Positions 25,472 through 33,975 of a stretch of DNA of 64,000 nt are shown piece after piece. The notes beneath the pieces were generated by a model, which ran no database searches, had not been told where the DNA came from, and worked only from the letters and a program-made list of their open reading frames with translations. Numbering within the stretch: position 1 is the first letter of the stretch; the number at the start of each line of letters is the position of its first letter. The DNA is from CBIHON01 sp966211965. GTDB lineage: Bacteria > Pseudomonadota > Gammaproteobacteria > Burkholderiales > Burkholderiaceae_D. The translations under genes and the position numbers were made by a program. The stretch is taken from the NCBI GenBank assembly GCA_966211965.1, contig CBIHON010000010.1, positions 62,001-126,000 of the forward strand, in the 5' to 3' direction.

Positions 25472-26269
25472 ATGACCCAGCCCATTCTCCATTTCGTTCA
25501 TGCCAACAGCTTTCCTGCGCAAACCTATGGTGTGCTGTTCTCCCATTTGCGGCGGCATTACGACGTGCAGGCGCTTTCCATGCATGCCCACGATCCGAAC
25601 TATCCGGTCGAGGACGGCTGGGGTGCGCTGGTGCTGGAATTGCGCGATGCGATGATTGCGCGCTACACGCAACCGGTGATCCTGGCCGGGCATTCGATGG
25701 GCGGCATGCTGAGCCTGATGCTGGCCAAGGCGAGGCCGGACCTGGTGCGTTGCGTGGTGTTGCTGGACTCGCCGGTGGTGGCCGGCTGGCGTGCACTGGT
25801 CCTGCGCTTGGCAAAGGCTGCGGGCGTCGACGGCAAGCTTTCCCCCGCGCGCTTTTCCGCCAAGCGCCGCAACATTTGGCCGGATGTCGAAGCGGCCTAT
25901 CAGCACTATGCGGCCAAGGAGGTGTTCGCCGTCTGGCCGCAGCAGGTCTTGCGCGATTATGTCGAGCATGGCTTGACGCCGCATCCCGAGGGCGTGACCT
26001 TGCGCTTCACGCGAGATACCGAAACCGCGGTCTACCGCAGCCTGCCGCATCATATCGGGAGCATGGTGCGGCCCCCGCCGGCGGTCCCGGTCGGTTTTGT
26101 CGGCGGCGCCGATTCAGCCGAGTGCCGGCAAGCCGGCCTGGCCGCCACCCGGCGCCTGGTCGGCCGCAATTTCCGGCTAGTCCAGGGCGGTCATTTGTTT
26201 CCAATGGAATCGCCCGCTGTCGCGGCGCAGGCAATGCATGAGATGATTCAAGCCCTTCTACGTTCCTGA
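25472..26269 (+). CDS. Alpha/beta hydrolase
   Basis: 265-aa alpha/beta-hydrolase fold protein with nucleophile elbow GHSMGG (Ser about 74), an oxyanion region HANSFPAQTY near the N-terminus and a C-terminal catalytic His in QGGHLFPMESP. Substrate unknown; esterase or lipase-like. ATG 25472 is preferred over the adjacent GTG at 25469. The stop overlaps the lpxR start (TGATG), so the two are translationally coupled. Confidence 0.85.
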   Translation: MTQPILHFVHANSFPAQTYGVLFSHLRRHYDVQALSMHAHDPNYPVEDGWGALVLELRDAMIARYTQPVILAGHSMGGMLSLMLAKARPDLVRCVVLLDSPVVAGWRALVLRLAKAAGVDGKLSPARFSAKRRNIWPDVEAAYQHYAAKEVFAVWPQQVLRDYVEHGLTPHPEGVTLRFTRDTETAVYRSLPHHIGSMVRPPPAVPVGFVGGADSAECRQAGLAATRRLVGRNFRLVQGGHLFPMESPAVAAQAMHEMIQALLRS

Positions 26270-27219
26270 TGAAATCTATGTCTTACTCATTTTCGAAAGC
26301 CTTCCTGGCTTGCATGTTGGGCGCGGCGGCTGTGCAGGCGCATGCCGATCCGCTTGGTGCTGCGCTGGATGACTTCCGCCGCGCGATAGCGGAAGGGAAG
26401 GCTGGCACGTTCGTCGATATCGACAACGACACCTTGCTGGGGCGAAAGGATGACCGCTTCTACACCAGCGGGATGGGCATCACCCGGCAATATGCGCTGC
26501 AGGGCGCGGCGGGCACAACGATATTCGGTTGGCGCATTGGTCAGGAGCAATACACGGCATCCGATATCAAACTGCCGCCGGAGAAGGTCATGCCGCCCGA
26601 CCATCCTTACGCGGCCTGGCTGTATGGCGGCGTCTTCAAGCAAACCCGGGGCGCCGACGGCACGCATTTAAAGCTGGGACTGGACCTGGGCTGTCTCGGT
26701 CCGTGCGCCGGAGGGGAGTGGGCGCAAACCAATCTGCACCGCCTGATCAATCAGCCGCTGCCGCAAGGCTGGAGCAAGCAGATGCGCAATGAATTCGGCG
26801 CGATGCTGTATGCGGACGCGGCGCCGGTGCGTTGGAGCCCCAAAGCGTGGCTCGACATCACGCCGAACCTGCATGCGCGCTTCGGCAATATTTTTACGGA
26901 TGCAGGGGCCGGGCTGACGCTGCGCGCCGGCCGCTTGAACGCGTTGGCCGATCAGGGCGCGGCTTACGGTTTCCTACGCATCGACGGCCGTGCCGTCGGC
27001 TATAACGCGACGTTGCAGGGCGGTTATTTTTCCAGGGATAATCCGCATACGGTCAAGCCGAAACGCGGCGTCGGCGAAGTGGAACTCGGCTTCCAGTGGA
27101 GCAATGCGCAATACGGCGCGCGCATCTCGATTGTGCGGCGCGGCAACGAGATCGAGGGGTTGTCAAATGCGATCGGTGGGCAGAATTTTGCGCGCTTGCA
27201 ATTTTCATATTCTCCTTGA
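26269..27219 (+). CDS. lpxR: LpxR-family outer-membrane lipid A deacylase
   Basis: 316-aa outer-membrane beta-barrel of the LpxR (DUF2219) family, which in Salmonella removes the 3'-acyloxyacyl chain of lipid A. A signal peptide ends near AVQAHA. Residues matching the active site are visible: N53 and D54 in DNDTLLG, S67 in YTSG, and H157 in NLHRLI. The C-terminus ends in an aromatic-containing beta strand (FARLQFSYSP), typical of barrel insertion. Coupled to an alpha/beta hydrolase; the pair may remodel envelope lipids (inference). Confidence 0.87.
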   Translation: MKSMSYSFSKAFLACMLGAAAVQAHADPLGAALDDFRRAIAEGKAGTFVDIDNDTLLGRKDDRFYTSGMGITRQYALQGAAGTTIFGWRIGQEQYTASDIKLPPEKVMPPDHPYAAWLYGGVFKQTRGADGTHLKLGLDLGCLGPCAGGEWAQTNLHRLINQPLPQGWSKQMRNEFGAMLYADAAPVRWSPKAWLDITPNLHARFGNIFTDAGAGLTLRAGRLNALADQGAAYGFLRIDGRAVGYNATLQGGYFSRDNPHTVKPKRGVGEVELGFQWSNAQYGARISIVRRGNEIEGLSNAIGGQNFARLQFSYSP

Positions 27220-27293
27220 ACGGCCAGGGTCATGGAACGCTGGAACTGCGCTAAAAAACCCCTGGATCTGGATGAGCTTGGCGAGGTTTGGGG

Positions 27294-27299
27294 TATAAT
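27294..27299 (+). promoter_or_regulatory. pyrG: Candidate -10 box upstream of pyrG
   Basis: A perfect TATAAT lies 40 bases before the pyrG start in the gap after lpxR. I could not find a good -35 hexamer at 17 bases, so the assignment is weak. Confidence 0.35.
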
Positions 27300-27338
27300 T
27301 TCAATTTCCCGCACGTGCCGTTCGGCACATTCTCTGCA

Positions 27339-28997
27339 ATGACCAAGTTTGTATTCGTCACTGGCGGCGTCGTGTCTTCCCTTGGAAAAGGGATTGCCGC
27401 CGCCTCCCTCGCTGCGATCCTCGAATCGCGCGGCCTCAAAGTCACCATGCTCAAGCTCGATCCCTACATCAACGTGGATCCGGGCACCATGAGCCCATTC
27501 CAGCACGGCGAAGTATTCGTTACCGACGACGGGGCTGAAACCGACCTCGACCTCGGCCACTACGAGCGCTTCATCACCGCCAAGATGAAGAAGCACAACA
27601 ACTTCACCACCGGACAGATTTACGAATCCGTGATCCGCAAGGAACGTCGCGGCGAGTATCTCGGCAAGACCGTGCAAGTGATTCCTCACATCACCAACGA
27701 GATCCAGGATTACATCCATCGCGGCGCCGAAGGCTTTGACGTCGCATTGGTTGAAATCGGCGGCACCGTCGGCGACATCGAATCACTGCCTTTCCTTGAA
27801 GCCGCGCGCCAGTTGAGCCTGCGCGCCGGGCGTCACGCCACGGCCTTCATCCACCTGACCCTGGTGCCTTACCTGGTTTCCGCCGGCGAGCTCAAGACCA
27901 AGCCGACCCAGCACAGCGTGCAAAAATTGCGTGAAATCGGCATCTCGCCGGACGCGCTGCTGTGCCGCGCCGACCGCCGCATTCCTGACGACGAGCGCGC
28001 CAAGATTTCGCTCTTCTCCAACATCCAGGAAGACGGGGTCATTTCGGTCTGGGACGCGGATACGATTTACAAGATCCCGCAAATGCTGCACGACCAGGGC
28101 CTGGACCGGATCATCTGCGAAAAGCTCGGCCTGTCGCCCAAGCCGGCCGATCTGTCGATGTGGAACAAGCTGATCCATGCGCTGGAACACCCCAAGGCCC
28201 AAGTCACCATCGGCATGGTCGGAAAATACGTCGACCTGACCGAGTCTTATAAATCGCTGACCGAAGCCTTGCGCCACGCCGGCATCCATACCGAAAGCCG
28301 GGTCAATATCGAATACCTGGATTCGGAAGAAATCGAAGCCAATGGCACTGCCGCATTGGCAAAATACGATGCCATCCTGGTGCCGGGCGGTTTCGGCAAG
28401 CGCGGCGTGGAAGGCAAGATCGCCGCCGCCAGGTTCGCGCGCGAAAACAGGATTCCTTATCTCGGCATCTGCCTCGGCATGCAAGTCGCCTTGATCGAAT
28501 ATGCGCGCAACAAGGCCGGCTTGAGCAAGGCCAATTCGACCGAGTTCGACAACGAAACCGAGCAACCGGTGGTCGCCTTGATCAACGAATGGCAAAACCA
28601 CGACGGCAAGGTTGAGAAGCGCGATGCCAATTCCGACCTGGGCGGCACCATGCGCCTTGGCGCGCAAACCTGCGCGGTGAAACCCGGCACGCTGGCTGCC
28701 GAAATTTACGGCGCTACCGTTACCGAGCGGCACCGTCATCGCTATGAAGCCAACAACCATTATCTGAGCCGCGTCGAAGAGGCCGGCATGGTGGTGTCGG
28801 CCCGCACCCCGACCGAAGATCTGTGCGAAATCATGGAGTTGCCGCGCTCCGGCGACAACGCCCATCCCTGGTATGTCGGCGTGCAATACCATCCTGAATT
28901 CAAATCGACGCCGCGCGCCGGGCATCCCTTGTTCATCTCCTTCATCAAGGCGGCGCTGGCCCACAAGCAGGCGCTGACACACAAGGAAGCGGCATGA
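27339..28997 (+). CDS. pyrG: CTP synthase
   Basis: Converts UTP to CTP with ATP and glutamine; 552 aa. The N-terminal synthase domain (about 1-267) shows FVTGGVVSSLGKGI and the Mg/ATP region GTVGDIESLPF; the C-terminal class I glutaminase has nucleophile Cys in GICLGMQ and the His-Glu pair in YHPEF. ATG 27339 is the homologous start; the ribosome site is poor. Overlaps kdsA by 4 bases (ATGA), so they are co-translated. Confidence 0.98.
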   Translation: MTKFVFVTGGVVSSLGKGIAAASLAAILESRGLKVTMLKLDPYINVDPGTMSPFQHGEVFVTDDGAETDLDLGHYERFITAKMKKHNNFTTGQIYESVIRKERRGEYLGKTVQVIPHITNEIQDYIHRGAEGFDVALVEIGGTVGDIESLPFLEAARQLSLRAGRHATAFIHLTLVPYLVSAGELKTKPTQHSVQKLREIGISPDALLCRADRRIPDDERAKISLFSNIQEDGVISVWDADTIYKIPQMLHDQGLDRIICEKLGLSPKPADLSMWNKLIHALEHPKAQVTIGMVGKYVDLTESYKSLTEALRHAGIHTESRVNIEYLDSEEIEANGTAALAKYDAILVPGGFGKRGVEGKIAAARFARENRIPYLGICLGMQVALIEYARNKAGLSKANSTEFDNETEQPVVALINEWQNHDGKVEKRDANSDLGGTMRLGAQTCAVKPGTLAAEIYGATVTERHRHRYEANNHYLSRVEEAGMVVSARTPTEDLCEIMELPRSGDNAHPWYVGVQYHPEFKSTPRAGHPLFISFIKAALAHKQALTHKEAA

Positions 28998-29848
28998 AGC
29001 TGTGCGGTTTCGAGGCCGGTCTCGATCGGCCGTTTTTCCTGATCGCCGGCCCCTGCGTGATCGAATCGCACCAGATGGCGCTGGACACGGCGGGCCAACT
29101 GAAAGAGCTGACCGCGGCGCTCGGCATTCCCTTCATTTACAAGTCTTCCTTCGACAAGGCGAACCGTTCTTCCGGTACGTCCTTTCGCGGACTCGGCATG
29201 GAAAAAGGCCTGGAAATCCTGGCCGATGTAAAGCGCCAGATCGGCGTGCCGGTGCTGACCGACATCCACGAAATCGACGAGATCAAGCCGGTCGCCGCCG
29301 TGGTCGACGTATTGCAGACCCCGGCTTTCCTGTGCCGCCAGACCGACTTCATCAGCGCCTGCGCACAGTCCGGCAAACCGGTGAACATCAAGAAGGGCCA
29401 ATTCCTCGCGCCGCACGACATGAAGAACGTGATCGACAAGGCGCGCGCAGCGGCTCGGCAAGCCGGCCTGCCTGAAGACAACTTCATGGCTTGCGAACGC
29501 GGCGCTTCGTTCGGCTACAACAACCTGGTGTCGGACATGCGCTCCCTGGCGATCATGCGCGAGACCGGCTGCCCGGTGGTGTTCGACGCCACGCATTCGG
29601 TGCAATTGCCGGGCGGACAGGGCAGCACATCCGGCGGCCAGCGCGAATTCGTGCCGGTGCTGGCGCGTGCCGCGGTTGCAGTCGGCGTCGCCGGCCTATT
29701 CATGGAAACGCATCCCAATCCCGCGGAAGCCAAATCCGACGGCCCCAATGCCGTGCCTTTGGCGCGCATGAAGGAACTGCTCTCGACTTTGCTGGAACTC
29801 GACCGCGTGGTCAAAAAAATCGGCTTCCTGGAATCCGATTTTTCGTAA
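28994..29848 (+). CDS. kdsA: 3-deoxy-8-phosphooctulonate (KDO-8-P) synthase
   Basis: Condenses PEP and arabinose-5-phosphate to KDO-8-phosphate for LPS core. 284 aa. AGPCVIES carries a Cys where non-metal enzymes have Asn, and the His (DATHSVQLPG), Glu (ETHPNP) and Asp (KSDGPNA) ligands are in place, so this should be the metal-dependent class II form rather than the E. coli type. Co-translated with pyrG; eno follows in the same direction, the common pyrG-kdsA-eno-ftsB order. Confidence 0.96.
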   Translation: MKLCGFEAGLDRPFFLIAGPCVIESHQMALDTAGQLKELTAALGIPFIYKSSFDKANRSSGTSFRGLGMEKGLEILADVKRQIGVPVLTDIHEIDEIKPVAAVVDVLQTPAFLCRQTDFISACAQSGKPVNIKKGQFLAPHDMKNVIDKARAAARQAGLPEDNFMACERGASFGYNNLVSDMRSLAIMRETGCPVVFDATHSVQLPGGQGSTSGGQREFVPVLARAAVAVGVAGLFMETHPNPAEAKSDGPNAVPLARMKELLSTLLELDRVVKKIGFLESDFS

Positions 29849-29883
29849 GCAGGACGAATGCAAGACATGGCGGTCCGGAATCT

Positions 29884-29957
29884 GCAGGAGCGGCCTTTGC
29901 TGCGATAGCGCCCCGATAACTGCTATTTGTGCGATGTCGCGGTCAAGGGCCGCTTCC
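29884..29957. repeat. Dispersed imperfect palindrome between kdsA and eno
   Basis: Left half GCAGGAGCGGCCTTTGCTGC and right half GTCGCGGTCAAGGGCCGCTT are imperfectly complementary. Same family as the element at 11528-11598. Confidence 0.6.
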
Positions 29958-30021
29958 ATACGCACAGCCGGGCTGGCCTGGGTTTTGAATTGATGAATTT
30001 TTCTTTGATCTGGAGAACTGA

Positions 30022-31305
30022 ATGAGTGCAATCGTTGACATCATCGGCCGTGAAGTAATCGACTCCCGCGGCAACCCCACCGTCGAATGCGACGTCCTGC
30101 TCGAATCCGGCGTCATGGGCCGCGCCGCCGTCCCTTCCGGCGCCTCCACTGGCTCCCGCGAAGCCATCGAACTGCGCGACGGCGACAAGACCCGCTACTT
30201 CGGCAAGGGCGTCCTCAAAGCCTGCGAACACATCAACACCGAAATCTCCGAAGCCATCATGGGCTTGGACGCTAACGAACAAGCCTTCCTCGACCGCACC
30301 CTGATCGATCTCGACGGCACCGACAACAAGAGCCGCCTCGGCGCCAACGCCATGCTCGCCGTCTCCATGGCGGTGGCCAAGGCCGCCGCCGAAGAATCCG
30401 GCCTGCCGTTGTACCGCTACTTCGGCGGCTCCGGCGCCATGCAAATGCCGGTGCCCATGATGAACGTCATCAACGGCGGCGCCCACGCCGACAACAACCT
30501 CGACCTCCAGGAATTCATGATCATCCCGGTCGGCGCCCCCAGCTTCAAGGAAGCGATCCGCTACGGCGCCGAAGTGTTTCATACTCTCAAGAAAATCCTG
30601 CACGACAAGGGCTTGACCACGGCAGTGGGCGACGAAGGCGGTTTTGCCCCGTCGGTGGAAAACCATGAAGCCGCCATCAAGCTCATCATCCAGGCCATCG
30701 AGCAGGCCGGCTACGAGCCCGGCACGCAAATCGCCCTGGGCCTGGACTGCGCCGCCAGCGAGTTCTACAAGAACGGCAAGTACGAACTCGAAGGCGAAGG
30801 CTTGAGCCTGTCCTCGACCGACTTCACCAACCTGCTGGCGACCTGGTGCGACAAGTACCCGATCATCTCGATCGAAGACGCGATGGCGGAAAACGACTGG
30901 GAAGGCTGGGCCACCTTGACCAAGACCTTGGGCAAGAAAGTGCAACTGGTGGGTGACGACCTGTTCGTGACCAACACCAAGATCCTGCGCGAAGGGATCC
31001 AGAAAGGCATCGCCAATTCGATCCTGATCAAGATCAACCAGATCGGCACGCTGACGGAGACGTTTGCCGCGATCGAGATGGCCAAGCGGGCAGGCTACAC
31101 GGCGGTGATCTCGCACCGTTCGGGCGAGACCGAGGATTCGACGATTGCCGACATCGCGGTGGGCTGCAATGCGTTGCAGATCAAGACCGGCTCGATGTCG
31201 CGTTCGGACCGGATGGCGAAGTACAACCAGTTGCTGCGCATCGAGGAAGACCTGGGCGACATCGCCAGCTATCCCGGCCGCAATGCATTTTACAACCTGA
31301 AGTAA
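30022..31305 (+). CDS. eno: Enolase
   Basis: 2-phosphoglycerate to phosphoenolpyruvate; also a degradosome component in many Proteobacteria. 427 aa, standard length. Metal and active-site elements include the SGASTGSREA loop, GDEGGFAP, SIEDAMAENDW, the catalytic Lys in LIKINQIGTLTE and the C-terminal SHRSGETEDSTIAD. ATG 30022 has GGAG about 9 nt upstream. Codon use is very biased toward C-ending codons, as expected of a highly expressed gene. Confidence 0.98.
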   Translation: MSAIVDIIGREVIDSRGNPTVECDVLLESGVMGRAAVPSGASTGSREAIELRDGDKTRYFGKGVLKACEHINTEISEAIMGLDANEQAFLDRTLIDLDGTDNKSRLGANAMLAVSMAVAKAAAEESGLPLYRYFGGSGAMQMPVPMMNVINGGAHADNNLDLQEFMIIPVGAPSFKEAIRYGAEVFHTLKKILHDKGLTTAVGDEGGFAPSVENHEAAIKLIIQAIEQAGYEPGTQIALGLDCAASEFYKNGKYELEGEGLSLSSTDFTNLLATWCDKYPIISIEDAMAENDWEGWATLTKTLGKKVQLVGDDLFVTNTKILREGIQKGIANSILIKINQIGTLTETFAAIEMAKRAGYTAVISHRSGETEDSTIADIAVGCNALQIKTGSMSRSDRMAKYNQLLRIEEDLGDIASYPGRNAFYNLK

Positions 31306-31362
31306 ACGCGGACTTGCGAGCGGCAGGAATCAACTGCCGCTTGCGTCTGCGATGCAAGCCCC

Positions 31363-31701
31363 ATGCGCCTGATCATTCTCTGCCTCGCAGCATTGCTGGT
31401 GCTGATCCAATATCCGCTATGGCTTGGCAAGGGTGGGTGGTTGAGAGTCTGGGACCTGGACAAGCAAGTCGCCGCCGCGCAAAAGAAAAACGACGAACTC
31501 AAAGCGCGCAACGCCAAGCTCAAATCCGAAGTGCAAGATCTGAGAGAAGGCACCGGCGCCGTCGAGGAACGTGCCCGCTATGAACTGGGCATGGTCAAGG
31601 AAAATGAGATTTTCATTCAGGTGCTGGAGCCGAATGGAAAGCCGGTGGTTGCAGCGGATACGGCGCCGGCATTGCCTGCGCCAGATTTGCCGCATCCATG
31701 A
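31363..31701 (+). CDS. ftsB: Cell division protein FtsB
   Basis: 112-aa bitopic division protein that bridges FtsL and FtsQ in the divisome. N-terminal membrane segment RLIILCLAALLVLIQYPLWL, then a leucine-zipper-like coiled coil (KQVAAAQKKNDELKARNAKL) and the EERARYELGMVKENEIFIQV motif typical of FtsB. The Pro/Ala-rich tail is variable. It follows eno, the usual location. Confidence 0.94.
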   Translation: MRLIILCLAALLVLIQYPLWLGKGGWLRVWDLDKQVAAAQKKNDELKARNAKLKSEVQDLREGTGAVEERARYELGMVKENEIFIQVLEPNGKPVVAADTAPALPAPDLPHP

Positions 31702-31731
31702 GGATGGCTTGGGCCACCATGTTAAATTTCT

Positions 31732-32031
31732 ATGAAGGTAGTCGCTAAAGGTAGTGTTCGCAAGGTTTACGTTGAACTGGTCGAATCGAGCCATGAAATT
31801 GGTCGCGTCGTGCTTTGTCTTGATGGGGAAAAGTGGATCGAGCTTAGAGGCGTATTGGTCGAGTGCTCTCAGGGATTCAAGCTTCCAGAGCCGCTAGGCT
31901 GTCCGTGCATAGTTACTGATATATCGGATAGACAGTGGGGGAATGCAAAGTACGAAGTAGAATTCGCCTCTTCATATTCGAGAGACGGTGTTTTTTGGCC
32001 AATGGAATACGCCGAAGTGAGCGGTATTTAA
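31732..32031 (+). CDS. Hypothetical protein
   Basis: 99-aa soluble protein; family not recognised. No signal, membrane segment or repeat. It has beta-rich character and three cysteines (one near 28, and ECSQ and GCPC). GC content and codon use are lower than in ftsB, and it opens an accessory stretch reaching to about 36.3 kb. It starts 30 bases after ftsB without a clear Shine-Dalgarno. Confidence 0.5.
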   Translation: MKVVAKGSVRKVYVELVESSHEIGRVVLCLDGEKWIELRGVLVECSQGFKLPEPLGCPCIVTDISDRQWGNAKYEVEFASSYSRDGVFWPMEYAEVSGI

Positions 32032-32072
32032 CACGGTACAGCATGCGGCGCTCAATCTTCTAGCGGGATGCG

Positions 32073-32092
32073 CACAGGCTTGCAAGCCTGTG
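32073..32092. repeat. 20-bp perfect palindrome
   Basis: CACAGGCTTG followed by its exact reverse complement, upstream of the DUF2846 lipoprotein. Could be an operator or part of a dispersed repeat; nothing more can be said. Confidence 0.4.
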
Positions 32093-32208
32093 TCGTTCAG
32101 CGGGCAAGCGGTATGCCGCCTGAATTTCCTTGCTTACCCTGCGTGTTACGACTTTTACGACCTACCAGGCTATGTCTGCAAAGTTTTTCAACAACGAAGG
32201 AAAAAATT

Positions 32209-32646
32209 ATGTATCGAAAATATGCGATTGCTGCACTAGCCGCCATAAGCTTGGTTGGGTGTGCTTCTGTGCCAATGGGTGATGCTAAGCAAGATATTGC
32301 ACTGAAGTCATTTTCGGCTAAACCGGAAGTTGCAGGAGTCTATATCTACCGTAATGAATCAATAGGTGCGGCAGTTCGTATGGATGTAGAGCTGGACGGC
32401 AAGCCGGTTGGACAAACTGCAGCAAAGACGTATTTTTATAAAGAGGTTACTCCAGGCAAGCATACAGTGACATCCAAGTCTGAAAATACGGATACCCTGG
32501 AATTCGAAGCCGCGGCAGGAAAGCTCTATTACGTTTGGCAAGAAGTAAAGATGGGTGTTCTTTACGCGCGAACGAAGCTGCATCTGGTCGGGGATGACGA
32601 AGGAAGGAAGGGAGTGCTTGAATCCCAACTCGCAGCGAACAAATAA
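32209..32646 (+). CDS. DUF2846-type lipoprotein
   Basis: 145-aa lipoprotein: signal peptide with lipobox LVGC (Cys20), then a compact beta-sandwich region with YIYRNESIGAAVRMDVELDG, PGKHTV and YYVWQEV, as in DUF2846 proteins. The ribosome site AAGGA is about 8 nt before ATG 32209; longer in-frame upstream codons lack a signal peptide. Exported to the envelope; function unknown. Moderately AT-rich relative to the core genes. Confidence 0.8.
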   Translation: MYRKYAIAALAAISLVGCASVPMGDAKQDIALKSFSAKPEVAGVYIYRNESIGAAVRMDVELDGKPVGQTAAKTYFYKEVTPGKHTVTSKSENTDTLEFEAAAGKLYYVWQEVKMGVLYARTKLHLVGDDEGRKGVLESQLAANK

Positions 32647-32718
32647 CAGTTAACTCATGTTCTAACGGACGATTCACGGCACCGCTGAGCACGGCACCGC
32701 TGAGCTTAGTCGTCAATC

Positions 32719-32758
32719 CTCGGGGCCGTTATGCAAAGCTTTGCATAACGGCCCCGAG
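32719..32758. repeat. 40-bp perfect palindrome
   Basis: An uninterrupted palindrome: 20-base arms starting CTCGGGGCCGTTATGCAAAG with no spacer. It lies between the convergent lipoprotein and asd genes. It could fold into a very stable hairpin in RNA from either strand, but no T run follows, so it is not a standard terminator. Just upstream (32673-32704) the 15-mer CACGGCACCGCTGAG occurs twice in tandem. Confidence 0.85.
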
Positions 32759-32774
32759 CGGTCATTCGACCTTG

Positions 32775-33887
32775 TCAGAAGCGGACGTTGCCCATCCCTT
32801 TCTCATAGAGGACTTCCGCGATCTGCATAGCATTGAGGGCTGCACCCTTGCGAAGGTTGTCACCGCAGACGAACAGAGCAAGACCATGTTCAACAGTAGG
32901 ATCGCGGCGCACCCGGCCGACGAACACAGGATCGCGACCTGTCGCCATCAAAGGATTGGGCACCTCGGTGACGACTACCCCAGGAGCGCGCTTCAATAAC
33001 TCAAGCGCCGAATCCACCGAGATCTCCCTTTCGAATTCGGCGTTGATCGAAACGGAGTGTCCGGTGAACACCGGCACGCGCACGCATGTGCCGGAAACAG
33101 CCAATTCCGGAATTCCAAGAATCTTGCGGCTTTCATCGCGAAGCTTGATCTCTTCTTCGGTGTAACCGTCTTCGACGACCTGATAGTTGTACGGAACGAC
33201 ATTGCATGCAATCGGAACAGCCCATTTCTCCGGCGGCGGAAAGTCAACGCCTGCGCCATCATTGACGAGCTTGACGGCATCGGCACCAGCCTTTTGCATT
33301 TGGCCTGCCAACTCCTGCACCCCGGCGACACCGCCACCCGAAACGGCCTGATAAGTGCTGACGATCAAACGCCGCAGCCCCGCCGCATCATGCAGCGGCT
33401 TGAGCGCAGGCATGGCTGCCATGGTCGTGCAGTTTGGATTCGCGACGATACCCTTTGGAATCTCGTTGAGATCATAGGGATTGACTTCCGCGACCACGAG
33501 CGGAACCTCGGGGTCCATGCGCCATGCGGAGGAATTATCGATCACGACGGCTCCTGCAGCAGCCACCATCGGCGCCAGGCGCCGCGAAGTCTCTCCACCG
33601 GCTGAGAAAAAGACGACATCGAGGCCGGAATAGTCGGCTGTCGCCGCGTCTTCGACGGCGATCTGCGTATCTTTCCATGCCAGGCTTTTGCCGACAGAGC
33701 GTTCGGAAGCAAACAAACGGAGTGAACTCACCGGAAAGTTGCGCTCCGCAAGCACGGAACGCATGAATTCGCCAACCAGCCCGGTTGCCCCGACGATTCC
33801 CACATGCATGCCATCGGGATAGCGTGTCCGCCTCGGCGAGGCGCCGACGGATGCTTGATTATCTTGATTGCCAGAGTGTGATGCCAT
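32775..33887 (-). CDS. asd: Aspartate-semialdehyde dehydrogenase, actinobacterial-like
   Basis: Makes aspartate-4-semialdehyde from aspartyl-phosphate, the branch point to Lys/DAP, Met, Thr and Ile. 370 aa. NADP-binding GIVGATGLVGE (29-40), catalytic C153 in NPNCTTMAAMP, and H277 in FTGHSVSINAEF are intact. The sequence matches my memory of mycobacterial/streptomycete Asd (SYQAVSG, ESRKILGIP, SGTCVRVPVFTGHS) far better than proteobacterial Asd. ATG 33887 has perfect AAGGAG 6 nt upstream, giving a 26-residue N-terminal extension before the Rossmann fold. It lies in an accessory stretch, so it may be a transferred second copy (inference). Preceded by an attenuator-like leader. Confidence 0.92.
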   Translation of the reverse strand: MASHSGNQDNQASVGASPRRTRYPDGMHVGIVGATGLVGEFMRSVLAERNFPVSSLRLFASERSVGKSLAWKDTQIAVEDAATADYSGLDVVFFSAGGETSRRLAPMVAAAGAVVIDNSSAWRMDPEVPLVVAEVNPYDLNEIPKGIVANPNCTTMAAMPALKPLHDAAGLRRLIVSTYQAVSGGGVAGVQELAGQMQKAGADAVKLVNDGAGVDFPPPEKWAVPIACNVVPYNYQVVEDGYTEEEIKLRDESRKILGIPELAVSGTCVRVPVFTGHSVSINAEFEREISVDSALELLKRAPGVVVTEVPNPLMATGRDPVFVGRVRRDPTVEHGLALFVCGDNLRKGAALNAMQIAEVLYEKGMGNVRF

Positions 33888-33892
33888 GTTTA

Positions 33893-33920
33893 TCTCCTTA
33901 TAAAGTCGACCCCAAGGAGA
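33893..33920 (-). promoter_or_regulatory. asd: Possible ribosome-site-masking hairpin of asd
   Basis: In the asd mRNA leader, UCUCCUU (33914-33920) is perfectly complementary to AAGGAGA (33893-33899), which is the asd Shine-Dalgarno; the loop is 14 nt. This pairing would hide the ribosome site and could give a second, translational layer of control after the terminator. Confidence 0.55.
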
Positions 33921-33929
33921 CTGGCATCA

Positions 33930-33957
33930 AAAAGAAACCCGCCTCAAGGGGCGGGTT
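33930..33957 (-). terminator. asd: Leader terminator (3:4 hairpin) of asd
   Basis: On the minus strand AACCCGCC (33950-33957) pairs with GGCGGGTT (33936-33943) across a 6-nt loop, followed by TTTCTTTTT. A strong intrinsic terminator placed between the leader peptide and asd, about 50 nt before the asd start. Confidence 0.8.
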
Positions 33958-33975
33958 GCAGTGAAAAGAAAAGCG

